Below are positions 50,596 through 60,333 of a stretch of 64,000 nucleotides of DNA, piece by piece; within the stretch, counting starts at the first letter, position 1, and each line of letters opens with the position of its first letter. Under the pieces are notes generated by a model that saw nothing but the letters and a program-made list of their open reading frames with translations, made no database searches and was not told where the DNA came from. Source of the DNA: an uncultured Nesterenkonia sp. (GTDB taxonomy: Bacteria > Actinomycetota > Actinomycetes > Actinomycetales > Micrococcaceae); the NCBI GenBank assembly GCA_947494195.1, contig CANLUC010000004.1:1-64000 (forward strand). Reading direction: 5' to 3'. Made by a program: the position numbers and the translations under genes.

Positions 50596-51735
50596 GTGAC
50601 TTCGCCCCGCTCCAGCAACCTGTCCCGTCTCCCGCTGCGAGAGGAGCTCCAGGGCCAAGAGCCCTACGGAGCTCCCCAGCTGGCTGTGAAGGCCATGCTC
50701 AACGTCAACGAGACCACCTACGACGTCCCAGCGGACGTGGTGGACGCGATCGCCAAGGAAGTCCGCACCGCGGCGGCCCAGCTCAACCGGTACCCAGACC
50801 GCGAATTCTCCACACTGCGCGAGAAGCTCGCCGACTACCTCAACCGAGACCTCGCCGCCGAGGGCGAACCCGCCGTCCTGACTGCGGAGAACATCTGGGC
50901 CGCGAACGGCTCCAACGAGATCATGCAGCACATCCTGCAGGCCTTCGCCGGGCCGGGTCGGTCCGTGCTGTCCTTCCCCCCGACCTACTCCATGTACCCG
51001 CTCTACGCCCGCGGGACGTACAGCCAGTACATCGCCGGGACCCGCAGCGCGGACTTCACCCAGACCCCTGAGGACGTCGCCGCGCAGATCCGCGAACACC
51101 GGCCGAACGTCGTGATCCTCTGTTCGCCCAACAATCCCACCGGCACGGCCCTGAGCCTGGAGACCGTGGAGGCCGCCTATGAGGCGGCCACGGAGTCCGA
51201 GACCATGGTCGTGGTCGACGAGGCCTACGGTGAGTTCCGCCAGGCGGGCACCGGCTCCGCGCTGGCCCTTCTGCCGGGCCGGGAGCGGCTCATCGTCTCG
51301 CGGACCATGAGCAAGGCCTTCGCCCTGGCCGGAGGTCGACTGGGCTACCTGGCCGCCGCCCCCGAGGTCACCGACGCCATGCGCCTGGTCCGGCTGCCGT
51401 ACCACCTCTCCGCGGTGACCCAGGCGACCGCCGTCGCCGCACTGGACCACTCGGCCACCCTGATGGCCAATGTGGAGCGGATCAAGGAGCAGCGCGACCG
51501 CATTGTGGCCTCCCTGAAGGAGATGGGTCTGCACCCGGCCCCCTCGGATGCGAACTTCGTCTTCTTCGGCGGACTTCACGATGAGAAGGCGGCCTGGCAG
51601 CACCTGTTGGAGGACGGCATCCTGATCCGCGACGTCGGCATTCCTGGACACCTGCGGGTCACCGCGGGCACTGAGGCGGAGACCAGCGAGTTCCTCGCCT
51701 CGCTGCAGCGGTTCATCACCAGCGCCACCGCGTAG
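50596..51735 (+). CDS. hisC: Histidinol-phosphate aminotransferase HisC
   Basis: A 379-residue fold-type I PLP enzyme that aminates imidazole acetol phosphate. The family start (RLPLREELQGQEPYGAPQLAVKAMLNVNE), the CSPNNPTGT segment, the VVDEAYGEF aspartate and the PLP lysine in SRTMSKAFALAGGRLGYL are intact. The GTG start is supported by the -10 box spacing. No hisD is upstream in this window. hisB follows 39 nt later. Confidence 0.94.
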   Translation: MTSPRSSNLSRLPLREELQGQEPYGAPQLAVKAMLNVNETTYDVPADVVDAIAKEVRTAAAQLNRYPDREFSTLREKLADYLNRDLAAEGEPAVLTAENIWAANGSNEIMQHILQAFAGPGRSVLSFPPTYSMYPLYARGTYSQYIAGTRSADFTQTPEDVAAQIREHRPNVVILCSPNNPTGTALSLETVEAAYEAATESETMVVVDEAYGEFRQAGTGSALALLPGRERLIVSRTMSKAFALAGGRLGYLAAAPEVTDAMRLVRLPYHLSAVTQATAVAALDHSATLMANVERIKEQRDRIVASLKEMGLHPAPSDANFVFFGGLHDEKAAWQHLLEDGILIRDVGIPGHLRVTAGTEAETSEFLASLQRFITSATA

Positions 51736-51774
51736 AATAGGGCGTCGGCGTACCCCCACCACCGAGCAGGAGCT

Positions 51775-52392
51775 ATGGGAGCAGAACTGATCTCTGGGCG
51801 CATCGCCCAGATGGAACGAGTCACCAGCGAGTCCAGCGTCAAGGTCCGCATGGACCTGGACGGCACCGGCGCCTCCACGATCAGCACCGGCGTGCCGTTC
51901 TATGACCACATGCTCACCGCGCTGTCCAAGCACTCGCTGATCGACCTGGACATCGAGGCCTCTGGCGACACCCACATCGATGTCCACCACACCGTGGAGG
52001 ACACCGCGATCGTGCTCGGCGAGGTGCTGCGGACCGCACTGGGCGACAAGCGTGGCATCCGCCGCTTCGGCGACGCCACCGTCCCGCTGGACGAGGCCCT
52101 GGCCCACGCCGTGGTCGACGTCTCCGGACGGCCCTACCTGGTGCACGCCGGTGAGCCTGAGGGACAGCAGTACCACCTGATCGGCGGACACTTCACGGGG
52201 TCCATGACCCGCCACGTCTTCGAGGCGATCACCTACCACTCCGGGATCTGCCTGCACATGAACCTGCTCGGCGGTCGCGACCCGCACCACATCGTGGAGG
52301 CCCAGTTCAAGGCCTTCGCCCGTGCGCTGCGCCAGGCCGTGGAGTCCGACCCGCGCACTGATGACATCCCGTCCACCAAGGGTGCCCTGTGA
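51775..52392 (+). CDS. hisB: Imidazoleglycerol-phosphate dehydratase HisB
   Basis: A 205-residue single-function dehydratase. Metal-binding repeats are clear: [39 protein letters not shown], and [14 protein letters not shown]...[18 protein letters not shown]. Unlike the enterobacterial protein there is no phosphatase domain. GAGCAGGAG precedes the ATG. Its stop overlaps the hisH GTG. Confidence 0.96.
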   Translation: MGAELISGRIAQMERVTSESSVKVRMDLDGTGASTISTGVPFYDHMLTALSKHSLIDLDIEASGDTHIDVHHTVEDTAIVLGEVLRTALGDKRGIRRFGDATVPLDEALAHAVVDVSGRPYLVHAGEPEGQQYHLIGGHFTGSMTRHVFEAITYHSGICLHMNLLGGRDPHHIVEAQFKAFARALRQAVESDPRTDDIPSTKGAL

Positions 52393-53030
52393 GCGGCAGG
52401 CCAGACGTCGTCGTCCTGGACTACGGCTCCGGCAACATCCACTCCGCAGTCCGGGCACTCGAGCGCGCCGGCGCAGACGTGACGCTGACGCGTGACACCG
52501 ACGCCGTGCTCAACGCCTCCGGGCTGGTGGTGCCCGGTGTCGGCGCCTTCGCCGCGGTGATGTCTGCCCTGCGGGAGATCGACGGGCCCCGCTGGATCGG
52601 CCGGCGGATCGCCGGATCACGTCCGGTGCTGGGCATCTGCGTCGGACACCAGGTCATGTTCGAACGCGGGGTGGAACACGGCATCCCCGCCGATGGCCTG
52701 GGGGAGTGGCCCGGAGAGGTCACCGCCCTGCCCGAGGGCGCGGTGGTGCCCCACATGGGTTGGAACACCGTGCGCCCGCCGGAGGACACAGTGCTCTTCG
52801 AAGGGCTCAAGGACGAGCGCTTCTACTTCGTGCACTCCTATGCGGTGCAGTCCTGGGACTTCGATCAGAGCATCGAATCGATGAACCCACCGAAGGTGAC
52901 CTGGAGCCACCACGGCGCCGACTTCATCGCCGCAGTGGAGAACGGGCCGCTCTCGGCCACCCAGTTCCACCCCGAGAAGTCCGGGGACGCCGGGATGCAG
53001 CTGCTGCGCAACTGGATCCTGAGCCTCTGA
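52389..53030 (+). CDS. hisH: Imidazole glycerol phosphate synthase subunit HisH
   Basis: A 213-residue glutaminase that supplies ammonia to HisF. The oxyanion segment GVGAF, the nucleophile Cys in [12 protein letters not shown], and the C-terminal His-Glu pair ([10 protein letters not shown]) are present. It starts with GTG overlapping the hisB stop (GTGA). hisF is not within the window next to it, since priA and then sseB follow. Confidence 0.95.
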   Translation: MSGRPDVVVLDYGSGNIHSAVRALERAGADVTLTRDTDAVLNASGLVVPGVGAFAAVMSALREIDGPRWIGRRIAGSRPVLGICVGHQVMFERGVEHGIPADGLGEWPGEVTALPEGAVVPHMGWNTVRPPEDTVLFEGLKDERFYFVHSYAVQSWDFDQSIESMNPPKVTWSHHGADFIAAVENGPLSATQFHPEKSGDAGMQLLRNWILSL

Positions 53031-53106
53031 CCCTTTCGGCGTGCCCCTGCTCGGCGCGCCTCCTCGAGCACCGAACCACACCGACACACCAGCCGAAAGC
53101 AGATCC

Positions 53107-53865
53107 ATGACTGACGCCCCCTCCTCCTCCGCCGTTCCCGCGCTGGAGCTCCTGCCCGCCGTCGACGTCGCCGATGGCCAGGCCGTCCGCCTGGTGCAGG
53201 GCGAGGCCGGCTCGGAGACCGGCTACGGCGACCCGCTGGAGGCCGCGCTGAACTGGCAGCAGCAGGGCGCCGAGTGGATCCACCTGGTGGACCTCGACGC
53301 CGCCTTCGGCCGTGGAGACAACCGCGACATCATGGCCCGGGTCGTCAACGAGCTCGGCGTGAAGATCGAGCTCTCCGGCGGCATCCGCGATGATGAGTCC
53401 CTGGACCGCGCCCTGGAGCTCGGCGCCACCCGGGTGAACCTGGGCACCGCTGCCCTGGAGGACCCGGAATGGACCGCCCGCGCGATCGAGCGTCACGGCG
53501 ACGCGATCGCCGTGGGCCTGGACGTGCGCGGAGAGACCCTCGCCGCGCGCGGCTGGACCCGTGAGGGCGGCAACATCTGGGAGGTCCTGCAGCGCCTCGA
53601 GGACGCCGGCTGCCCGCGCTACGTGGTCACCGACGTCACCAAGGACGGCACCCTGCGCGGCCCCAACACCGAGCTGCTCGCCCAGGTGTGCGCCAAGACC
53701 AAGAAGCCCGTGGTGGCCTCCGGCGGCATCTCCTCCCTGGAAGACATCGAGGCGCTGGCCAAGATGGTCTCCCTCGGCGTGGAGGGCGCCATCATGGGCA
53801 AGGCGCTCTACGCGGGGAAGTTCGAGTTCCCCGACGCCCTGAAGGTGGCCGCAGCCTCCGCATGA
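53107..53865 (+). CDS. priA: Phosphoribosyl isomerase A (PriA, HisA/TrpF)
   Basis: A 252-residue TIM-barrel isomerase. In actinobacteria the hisA-position gene usually encodes PriA, which acts in both histidine and tryptophan synthesis. The sequence has both active-site aspartates ([18 protein letters not shown] and [11 protein letters not shown]), the phosphate loops (SGGIRDD, SGGISS) and PriA-like [12 protein letters not shown]. Dual function is inferred from the phylum, as is the absence of a separate trpF. Confidence 0.93.
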   Translation: MTDAPSSSAVPALELLPAVDVADGQAVRLVQGEAGSETGYGDPLEAALNWQQQGAEWIHLVDLDAAFGRGDNRDIMARVVNELGVKIELSGGIRDDESLDRALELGATRVNLGTAALEDPEWTARAIERHGDAIAVGLDVRGETLAARGWTREGGNIWEVLQRLEDAGCPRYVVTDVTKDGTLRGPNTELLAQVCAKTKKPVVASGGISSLEDIEALAKMVSLGVEGAIMGKALYAGKFEFPDALKVAAASA

Positions 53866-54821
53866 GTCAGCGCGAGACCCCCCGCGATCCCTCCAGCTTC
53901 ACTTCTGTCGGCAACGCTGAAGCAGTCTCCCAGGCCGACTCCGGCAAGGAGCTTCCCGGTCATATTGCTGCCCTGCTGCAGCGCCAGGCCCGGGATGACC
54001 AGGGGCGTCCGGCGGACTCCGCGGGTGTGCCCTGGGAGGATCGTGACCTCTCCGGTGCGGGCAATCCGCTGCACACCTTCGACGGCGACGACGGTCTCGC
54101 CTCCCCGGCGGTCCGCGAGGCCCGTGAGCGTCTGCTGGCCGGAGAGCTGGACGAGGCTGGGTTCGTCAACGCCCTGTCAGGGCAGCGGCTCTTCGTCCCC
54201 GTGCTCGCCGAGCTGGCCGAAGAAGCGGCCCCGGCACATTCGCCCACCGGAGAGAGCAGCGGACCGGTGGGGGATAAGCAGGCCGATATCACCCTGATCA
54301 GCATCACCAGCCGCGACGGACGGCAGACCATGCCCGTGTTCACCTCAGTCGAGGCGCTCACCGCGTGGCACGGGCAGGCCCGACCGGTGGCCGCCGAGGC
54401 GGAACGCATCATGCTGGCCGCAATGGCCGAAGGTGCCGAGCTCGCGGTGCTGGACCCTGGTGCCGAGTTCACGTTCGTGTTGCGGCGTCCTGCCCTGCAG
54501 GCGCTGGCCCAAGCTGCTCGCTGGGTTCCCTCCTATCGGGATCCCGAGCTGGCAGAGGCACTCGGCGGAATCCTTGACCTGTGTCCCGGGGTGGCCCAGC
54601 TGCAGATCCAGCCCGGCGACGGCGTCAGCTCGGCCACGGCGGATGGTCGTTCAGTGGCGGGGGGAGGAAGCGGCCCGGAGCTGAGCATCGGTGTGGTGCT
54701 GGTCCCAGGAGCCGACGGCGTTGACGCCCGGCTCGCGCTGGCCAGCGTCCAGGCAGCGCTGGCTGATGTGGGGCTGCTGCGCGAACGCGCCGATTCGGTC
54801 CAGGTGAAGCTGGTCCGCTGA
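53862..54821 (+). CDS. SseB-family protein
   Basis: A 319-residue cytoplasmic protein with an SseB N-terminal-type domain ([38 protein letters not shown] ... [50 protein letters not shown]). The ATG overlaps the priA stop (ATGA). This SseB gene follows priA in many actinobacteria, often before infC. Its molecular function is not established. The C-terminal half is Gly/Ser-interrupted and less conserved in appearance. Confidence 0.85.
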   Translation: MSQRETPRDPSSFTSVGNAEAVSQADSGKELPGHIAALLQRQARDDQGRPADSAGVPWEDRDLSGAGNPLHTFDGDDGLASPAVREARERLLAGELDEAGFVNALSGQRLFVPVLAELAEEAAPAHSPTGESSGPVGDKQADITLISITSRDGRQTMPVFTSVEALTAWHGQARPVAAEAERIMLAAMAEGAELAVLDPGAEFTFVLRRPALQALAQAARWVPSYRDPELAEALGGILDLCPGVAQLQIQPGDGVSSATADGRSVAGGGSGPELSIGVVLVPGADGVDARLALASVQAALADVGLLRERADSVQVKLVR

Positions 54822-54836
54822 CCTGTTGCGGTTGAG

Positions 54837-55349
54837 CTAGGCCCGGTCTTCTGCGGTGGCGGTGGCCTTGATCTGGTCGCAGATGAGCTGGAGCGTCCGT
54901 GCTTCCTCATCATCCAGGGCCGGGTGGAAGAGCTGCTTGATGTGCTGACCGTGCAGCCGGGAGGCCTGTTCAAAGACCTCACGCCCCTCGTCCGTGAGCT
55001 GCGCGGTCATGCCGCGCCGATCCTCGGGGTCGGCGAACCGGGTGATCATGCCGCGTTTCTCCAGCGACTTGACCTGATAGGAGAGGCGCGAGGGGGAGAA
55101 GACCATGCCCTCCGCGAGTTCACCCATGCGCAGCTGGTGGTTGTCGGCCTCGGCGAGCAGCAGCATCAGGTTGTAGTCGGTCAGGCGCAGACCGGTGCTG
55201 GAGTGCAGCCGCTTCTCCATGCGGTCACTGATGATGGCGGAGGTCTCGAAGAAGGCGCGCCACGCGCGGGCCTTGGGGGAGCGTCCGGTGAGGTCATGGC
55301 GGACGCGCTCGTCATTCCCGGTTGCGGTCCCGCCGTTGCTGGCCGTCAC
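54837..55349 (-). CDS. MarR-family transcriptional regulator
   Basis: A 170-residue regulator with the winged helix LTDYNLMLLLAEADNHQLRMGELAEGMVFSPSRLSYQVKSLEKRGMITRFADPEDRRGMTAQLTDEG. It has a 25-residue polar N-terminus. Convergent with sseB (15-bp gap). It reads alone; no palindromic operator was found with certainty in its upstream region. Ligand and targets are unknown. Confidence 0.88.
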   Translation of the reverse strand: MTASNGGTATGNDERVRHDLTGRSPKARAWRAFFETSAIISDRMEKRLHSSTGLRLTDYNLMLLLAEADNHQLRMGELAEGMVFSPSRLSYQVKSLEKRGMITRFADPEDRRGMTAQLTDEGREVFEQASRLHGQHIKQLFHPALDDEEARTLQLICDQIKATATAEDRA

Positions 55350-55403
55350 GACCCCACCTCATCCTTGCCTTGGAAAGCTGATTCGAACTCAGCTCAGTCT
55401 ATG

Positions 55404-56036
55404 TCAGTTGTCGACCCGGTCGACATCACCTGAGGCCACATCCACATGGACCTCAGAGCCGTTGTCCAGCTCGATCTCCCATGTCACCGCCCCATTCTCT
55501 TGGTCAAGGTCTGCCTGTTCCGGCGCTCCGCCACCCTCTTCGGCCGCTGTGCGCAGCGCCTCAGCGAAGTCGATCTCCACAGCCTCGGCGTTGGCCTGAT
55601 CATCGGTGTCGATGTCGTCTTCCTGCGTGTTGGAGATCTCGAAGGTCTCGCGATCCACGTCGAGCTCCCACTCGGAACCTGCCTCGAAGATGGTGAACTC
55701 GTAGGCGTTGCCTTCAGTGTCCATGTCCAGGATCACCGCGTCCGGGTACTCCTCCATGACTGCCTCCACAGCTTGGTAGATCCCGTCGTCGCCCTCGGCA
55801 TCGGACGATTCGGAGGGCTCCTCGGTGGGCTCTGCGTCCGTGGACGCCTCCTCCGTGGAGTCGCCCTCGGGAGTCTCGGAGGATTCCGCCTCAACGGTCT
55901 CGGTGACGGTGGCGGTGGGCTGTGCCTCATCCTCTTCGGAGTCCATGTCCTCGGAGGCACAGGCACTCAACGCGAGAGCAGAGATGGCGGCCACCGAGAG
56001 CAACGTGGAGGAGTTGTTCCAGCGCGAGTTCATCAT
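55404..56036 (-). CDS. PepSY-like lipoprotein
   Basis: A 210-residue predicted lipoprotein (signal ending SALALSACAS). A 65-residue Glu/Ser/Thr-rich linker precedes two PepSY-like units: IYQAVEAVMEEYPDAVILDMDTEGNAYEFTIFEAGSEWELDVDRETFEI and the later IDFAEALRTAAEEGGGAPEQADLDQENGAVTWEIELDNGSEVHVDVASGDV. PepSY domains are linked to inhibition of proteases or periplasmic regulation, but the role here is unknown. Confidence 0.82.
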   Translation of the reverse strand: MMNSRWNNSSTLLSVAAISALALSACASEDMDSEEDEAQPTATVTETVEAESSETPEGDSTEEASTDAEPTEEPSESSDAEGDDGIYQAVEAVMEEYPDAVILDMDTEGNAYEFTIFEAGSEWELDVDRETFEISNTQEDDIDTDDQANAEAVEIDFAEALRTAAEEGGGAPEQADLDQENGAVTWEIELDNGSEVHVDVASGDVDRVDN

Positions 56037-56151
56037 GGGGGTCTCATTTCGTGGGTGGTGGCTTATCTGGTCTCAGTTGTAGCGCGCCTGTCTCGATGCC
56101 CGCTGGGTGGAGCCTGGAGCACAGGGGCCTGGCTGAGATGGGGGCTTTTCT

Positions 56152-59100
56152 CTAGTGGAGCCACCACTGGATGACCTGAGGGCCCTCGTGCTTGAGCCAG
56201 ACCGCTCGCCCCGGGGTGGTCGAACCGAACACAGGTATCGGGACCCCGAACACGTCTCCCTGGCTTCTGCTGGTGGGACTGAGCAGAAAGTTCGCCGGAC
56301 CTCCCCGGGCACGGTGCGCCCACGGCAACTGCGTGAACACCCTCATGCTGGGGTGCGCCGTCGCGATCACCGTGCCACCCGAAAGGATCCATGCCTCGAC
56401 TCGTTGGTGCTGCTCCGGAGAACAACGGTCCGCATCATCGACCAGCAGCAGGGGACGCTGCTGAGAAGCGGTGGATGGAGGTATCGGTTCTCCGTCGAGA
56501 TCTGCGGGGGAGATGCAGCGCTTTTGGGCAGCCAGGATCCGCAGAGCATTGCTCTTCCCGGTGCCAGCGGCACCAAGGATCAAGCCGACGTGAAAGGCCT
56601 GGGGGTCCAGGACGGCAGGTTCATGAGAGAACTGCGTCAGTCCCAACGACAGGTGCGGTGAAGACCGCGTCGACGTCCTGACCGATGTCCTCTTGACCGA
56701 TGTCGGCAGCGCGTGAATACGCAGCATAGGACCCGGGTCGTCGTGTCTGATCGGCTTCGCGGCAGGCGGCGGTGCGGGAGGGCTCACTCCTGTGACCATC
56801 TGGACGGTTCGTCCAGGTGGCCCGTGCGCGGGTTCCACCAGGATCCCACGCCCGGGCAGCGAGTCACTGGCGCGAAGCTTGGGCCAGAGGTACTGGGTGT
56901 CCTCCGGAACGGCATGAGGTAGATAGACCTTGCGAGCAATGCGCGAACCGAGTCTTCCGGTGGCCAATTCACGTCCACCTGAGATGACTCCGCTGATGGC
57001 CGAACCATGGCACTCAGCGAGAAGCGTGGTCAGACGATGCTCCAGGCCGGCTCCAGCAGCGAGCTGTCCGATGGCGTGCCATCGGGGGTGAGCACTGACG
57101 ACCAGCACGATCGGCACACGCTGGGAAGGTTCCGCTGCGCGTCGTTCGTTGCTCGACTCTTGGAGCTGATTCAACAGGTACATGGCCTCTTCGATGTGAT
57201 CTTCGCCGAGCCAAGCGCCCACCCGAGGGTGCGAGCGAAATTCTGCCAGCGAGCGGTCGCCATCGAGCAGATACACGCGGATCGGCTGAGGCCGGGCGAG
57301 GAGCTGACGGGTCAGGGCGGTGAGGACCTCGGTTGTCCCTGATTCGGCCTCTCCTACCAGAGCAATCGTCTGGCCTTCCTCCACGGGCAGGTTCAACGGG
57401 CGTTGACGTTGGAGTGCGGGTTCGTCGACGAGGCCCAGCAGGATCTCGTCTTCACCGAGACATGCGGTGAGCGCCTCCGGGAGGGGTGGACACAGCGGGG
57501 TATGGGAACGGGCTCGTTGCTGATGGTCCATAGCTGCTTGGAGGGCGGCGGTAAGGCCGGCTGTTGGTTCACTTCGAGGTTCTGCGGGAGGTGGATGGGA
57601 GGCTTCCGGACGGATCGACAGCTGAACTGCAGTGTCATGGAGCTGGACCGATTGGAAGGGTGCTGGAGCTTCTCCGGGGTGACGGATCACTCCCCGTCCT
57701 GGCGCTCCTCGCGGGATCATGGCTGCCTCGGTGGTGCCTACGAGATCTCGTGATTCGTCCTCACTGCGAAGGCGCAGGCTGATGACCGTGCCGATGTTGG
57801 CTCGAATATCTGCCGTAACGACACCCTGGGGTCGTTGAGTGGAGAGAACGAGGTGGAGGCCAAGAGACCGACCTAGCGTCGCCAATCGCATCAGTTCATC
57901 CATCGCGCGCGGCAGCGAGTGGGAGAAGACTCGGAATTCATCGATGACGATCAGAATCCGGGCAAGATGGCGATCCTGTCTGCTGGCTCGGTAGTCCGTG
58001 TAGTCCGAGACCCCGGCGTCGAGAAAAAGCCGCTCTCGGCGGGTGAGCTCCGACCGTACCGCTTCGAGGGTGCGTTCCGCCTGTGCCTGGGAGAGATCAG
58101 TGACCAGACCGAGGCAATGTGTGAGGTCTGCGATGTGTTGGAAAGTCGACCCACCCTTGAAGTCGAAAAGAATGAGATTCAACTCCTCGGGTCCATATCG
58201 ACTGGCCCACCCCAGAAGCATGGACTTCAGCAGTTCCGACTTCCCGGACCCGGTGGTGCCCGCGAGGAGGATATGAGGTCCGTCCTCAACGATGTCCAGC
58301 ATCTCCACTCGGTGAGGCCCCCTCCCGATTAAGGTTCGTAAGGAATCATGAGCACGGTGGGTCATCAGCGGCATCTCGAGAGAGCGCGCGAAGTATGCAG
58401 GCGTCCCTGCCAACGTTCTGGTTGCCTGCGGTCCCTGAAGGCCTACCCGAAGATGCTCGGCGAGAGAGCTTCGGGAGAGGCCGTCCGACACCAGCTCGGT
58501 CGCTATGACGCTGGTCCCTCCGGGGTCGACCCGACGCAGTTCCCTCTTGTGGAGGTCCAGTTCCCATCCGGTCATGAACCTCCGGTGATGACGTGTCTCG
58601 TCTCCGGAGACCGTGGACGCGGGGGCGATGACATGCCACCCAGCTCTGCCTGCGGTCTCAAACAGGTTCGTGTCCACGGGCACGGGGCTGAGGAACACCG
58701 GTGCCAGTGCACCCGACATGAGAATCGGGGTGGTGCCCAGTGCTCTGCTGACACTTTGCATAGGCACGGTGCGAACCCTCGACCAGTCGCGCATGTCGCC
58801 GGGATTCGTCAGGAGCCGAGTGCCACCGTGTCCAGGGGCGGCATTGGGATCCGCGACGAGGGTCCAAGGTGAGAAGGAACCGAATCGCTGGGCCAACTGG
58901 GCGAGCATCCAGCGCATGACCCCGTCCAGCTCGTGGGGCGGACCGCTCACCGTGGTGATCTCACCGGCAGCCAGGTCGAGAGTCGCGGCCGAACGGACCA
59001 TCCGGTGGGCGTGCATGCGGGACGCGGTCTCCTGATCTTCGCAGCTCAGTTCGGCCTCCTGGCGTCCGCTTCCAACTGTGACCACCGCCGCTCCTCGACC

Positions 59101-60105
59101 TTCCACGATCATTGTGGGATTTTCTGGGGTCAGCTGTGCTCGTAGGCATCTGATAGCCCGCCCCGGCGACGTCAGTGCTTCGTCACGCCGGCGTGCCCAG
59201 GTCATCGCCGCGGCTTCCACGGCGCGACCGAATCGGCGTCGAACGCGCCCCGCGTGAATCGACATCGACAGCGCCATGAGCACCGAAGCGAGTGTGAAGA
59301 GCAGGAAGATCCACATGCCCGTGACGAAAACAAGCACCAGTCCTACGACTAGAGGTGCCAGAGACATCAGAAGCATGGCGCGGTGGCGCCCCTGGGGTGG
59401 GCGCTCGCGGATGGTCTCTGGCGGAATCGGCCACGAAGAAGGCGTGTGCGAGACAGGGTGATCGTGCACCAGCTCGAGCTGTGAAACTCCCAGTGTGAAC
59501 GTTGCGCCCGCCTTCATCACGAGGGGGTGGATTCCTGGCCTGCGCAGGGTCGCGTTCTGGTCGCCGACTGCGAGAGTTGCATGTATGCGCCGGAGCTGAG
59601 GGTCGTTGATCCTGATGTCGGCTTTCCCGTCCGTCGAGGTCCCCCTGCCCAAGGTATAGAGGCCTCGTCGGAGCCTGACCAAGCGTCCCGAGTCTGGGCC
59701 TGTACTGACGCAGAGCCGAAGATCCGAAGTCCGTGATCGGACATAGTGCCTTCCTCGAACGCGCGGATGGAGCACCACCGTCATGCCAGGATGGATGGCG
59801 GGGGAGTCAGGCCCGTGAGTGTTGAGTCGCGCTCCGTCCAGGTGGGTGACCCAGGTAGGCGCAGAGGGTGGGTGTTCCAGCGAATCCCCCTCGAGCTCTT
59901 GTCTCGTCACCCCCAGAATCCAGCTCGTCAGCGCCTGGTCCAGTTGGGCTCCCGAGGGAGTTGTCAGTCCCTCGGCGACGATCCTCACCTCGTGGTGGCC
60001 GGCACCCCCTGCGACTCTCCAGAGGCGCTGCCAGACCGACTCCTGGACGGAGCCGGGTGCGTGCACCACGGTGCACGTCAGCGGCTCTGTTCCGGCGATG
60101 GTCAT
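56152..60105 (-). CDS. EssC/EccC-type FHA-FtsK ATPase
   Basis: A 1317-residue membrane ATPase related to the motors of type VII secretion. Order: a ubiquitin-like/N domain (1-125), an FHA domain (about 130-215, with YTLGRGTSTDG and LRRIHATL), two membrane segments (about 244-282), a first FtsK domain with intact Walker A GTTGSGKS (616-623) and Walker B ILIVIDEF (717-724), a second domain whose P-loop is GEAESGTT (918-925, no Lys), and a third with GAAGTGKS (1178-1185) and LLLVDDAD. This layout is closer to firmicute EssC than mycobacterial EccC. No WXG100 or other secretion gene is near. Confidence 0.88.
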   Translation of the reverse strand: MTIAGTEPLTCTVVHAPGSVQESVWQRLWRVAGGAGHHEVRIVAEGLTTPSGAQLDQALTSWILGVTRQELEGDSLEHPPSAPTWVTHLDGARLNTHGPDSPAIHPGMTVVLHPRVRGRHYVRSRTSDLRLCVSTGPDSGRLVRLRRGLYTLGRGTSTDGKADIRINDPQLRRIHATLAVGDQNATLRRPGIHPLVMKAGATFTLGVSQLELVHDHPVSHTPSSWPIPPETIRERPPQGRHRAMLLMSLAPLVVGLVLVFVTGMWIFLLFTLASVLMALSMSIHAGRVRRRFGRAVEAAAMTWARRRDEALTSPGRAIRCLRAQLTPENPTMIVEGRGAAVVTVGSGRQEAELSCEDQETASRMHAHRMVRSAATLDLAAGEITTVSGPPHELDGVMRWMLAQLAQRFGSFSPWTLVADPNAAPGHGGTRLLTNPGDMRDWSRVRTVPMQSVSRALGTTPILMSGALAPVFLSPVPVDTNLFETAGRAGWHVIAPASTVSGDETRHHRRFMTGWELDLHKRELRRVDPGGTSVIATELVSDGLSRSSLAEHLRVGLQGPQATRTLAGTPAYFARSLEMPLMTHRAHDSLRTLIGRGPHRVEMLDIVEDGPHILLAGTTGSGKSELLKSMLLGWASRYGPEELNLILFDFKGGSTFQHIADLTHCLGLVTDLSQAQAERTLEAVRSELTRRERLFLDAGVSDYTDYRASRQDRHLARILIVIDEFRVFSHSLPRAMDELMRLATLGRSLGLHLVLSTQRPQGVVTADIRANIGTVISLRLRSEDESRDLVGTTEAAMIPRGAPGRGVIRHPGEAPAPFQSVQLHDTAVQLSIRPEASHPPPAEPRSEPTAGLTAALQAAMDHQQRARSHTPLCPPLPEALTACLGEDEILLGLVDEPALQRQRPLNLPVEEGQTIALVGEAESGTTEVLTALTRQLLARPQPIRVYLLDGDRSLAEFRSHPRVGAWLGEDHIEEAMYLLNQLQESSNERRAAEPSQRVPIVLVVSAHPRWHAIGQLAAGAGLEHRLTTLLAECHGSAISGVISGGRELATGRLGSRIARKVYLPHAVPEDTQYLWPKLRASDSLPGRGILVEPAHGPPGRTVQMVTGVSPPAPPPAAKPIRHDDPGPMLRIHALPTSVKRTSVRTSTRSSPHLSLGLTQFSHEPAVLDPQAFHVGLILGAAGTGKSNALRILAAQKRCISPADLDGEPIPPSTASQQRPLLLVDDADRCSPEQHQRVEAWILSGGTVIATAHPSMRVFTQLPWAHRARGGPANFLLSPTSRSQGDVFGVPIPVFGSTTPGRAVWLKHEGPQVIQWWLH

Positions 60106-60333
60106 TCAGTCCCTCCTTCATTGGTCTCCGCGTCATCGGGCGCGTCTGCTCGGACAGAGCGCCTAACCGCAGATTAGAAGCAGAAGATTCTCGCCCGAGC
60201 TGAACCTAGTCCGCTGTGGATAACGAGCGGGAAGACGAGATCTGTCCACAAGAGTTGAACAATCTCTGGCGGGCTCAGGGATACCTCGTTATCGTGAACT
60301 CACCACGCTGGAATCCTAGACAAGGCCGAGCCG
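60106..60333. other. Intergenic region between EssC-like gene and tad cluster
   Basis: A divergent interval of 228 bp. It contains a perfect DnaA-box match on the minus strand (TGTGGATAA, 60215-60223), but no others nearby. TTGAAC (60255) and TATCGT (60290) look like promoter elements but are too far apart to be a normal pair. Confidence 0.5.

Noticed and set aside
49858-52458. Long minus-strand open frame opposite lexA upstream region, LysM gene, hisC and hisB
   Set aside because: It is antisense to four well-identified genes, has no recognisable domain, and reflects GC-rich third positions.
60215-60223. Single DnaA box as a replication origin
   Set aside because: Only one perfect box, no AT-rich unwinding region and no dnaA or dnaN nearby.
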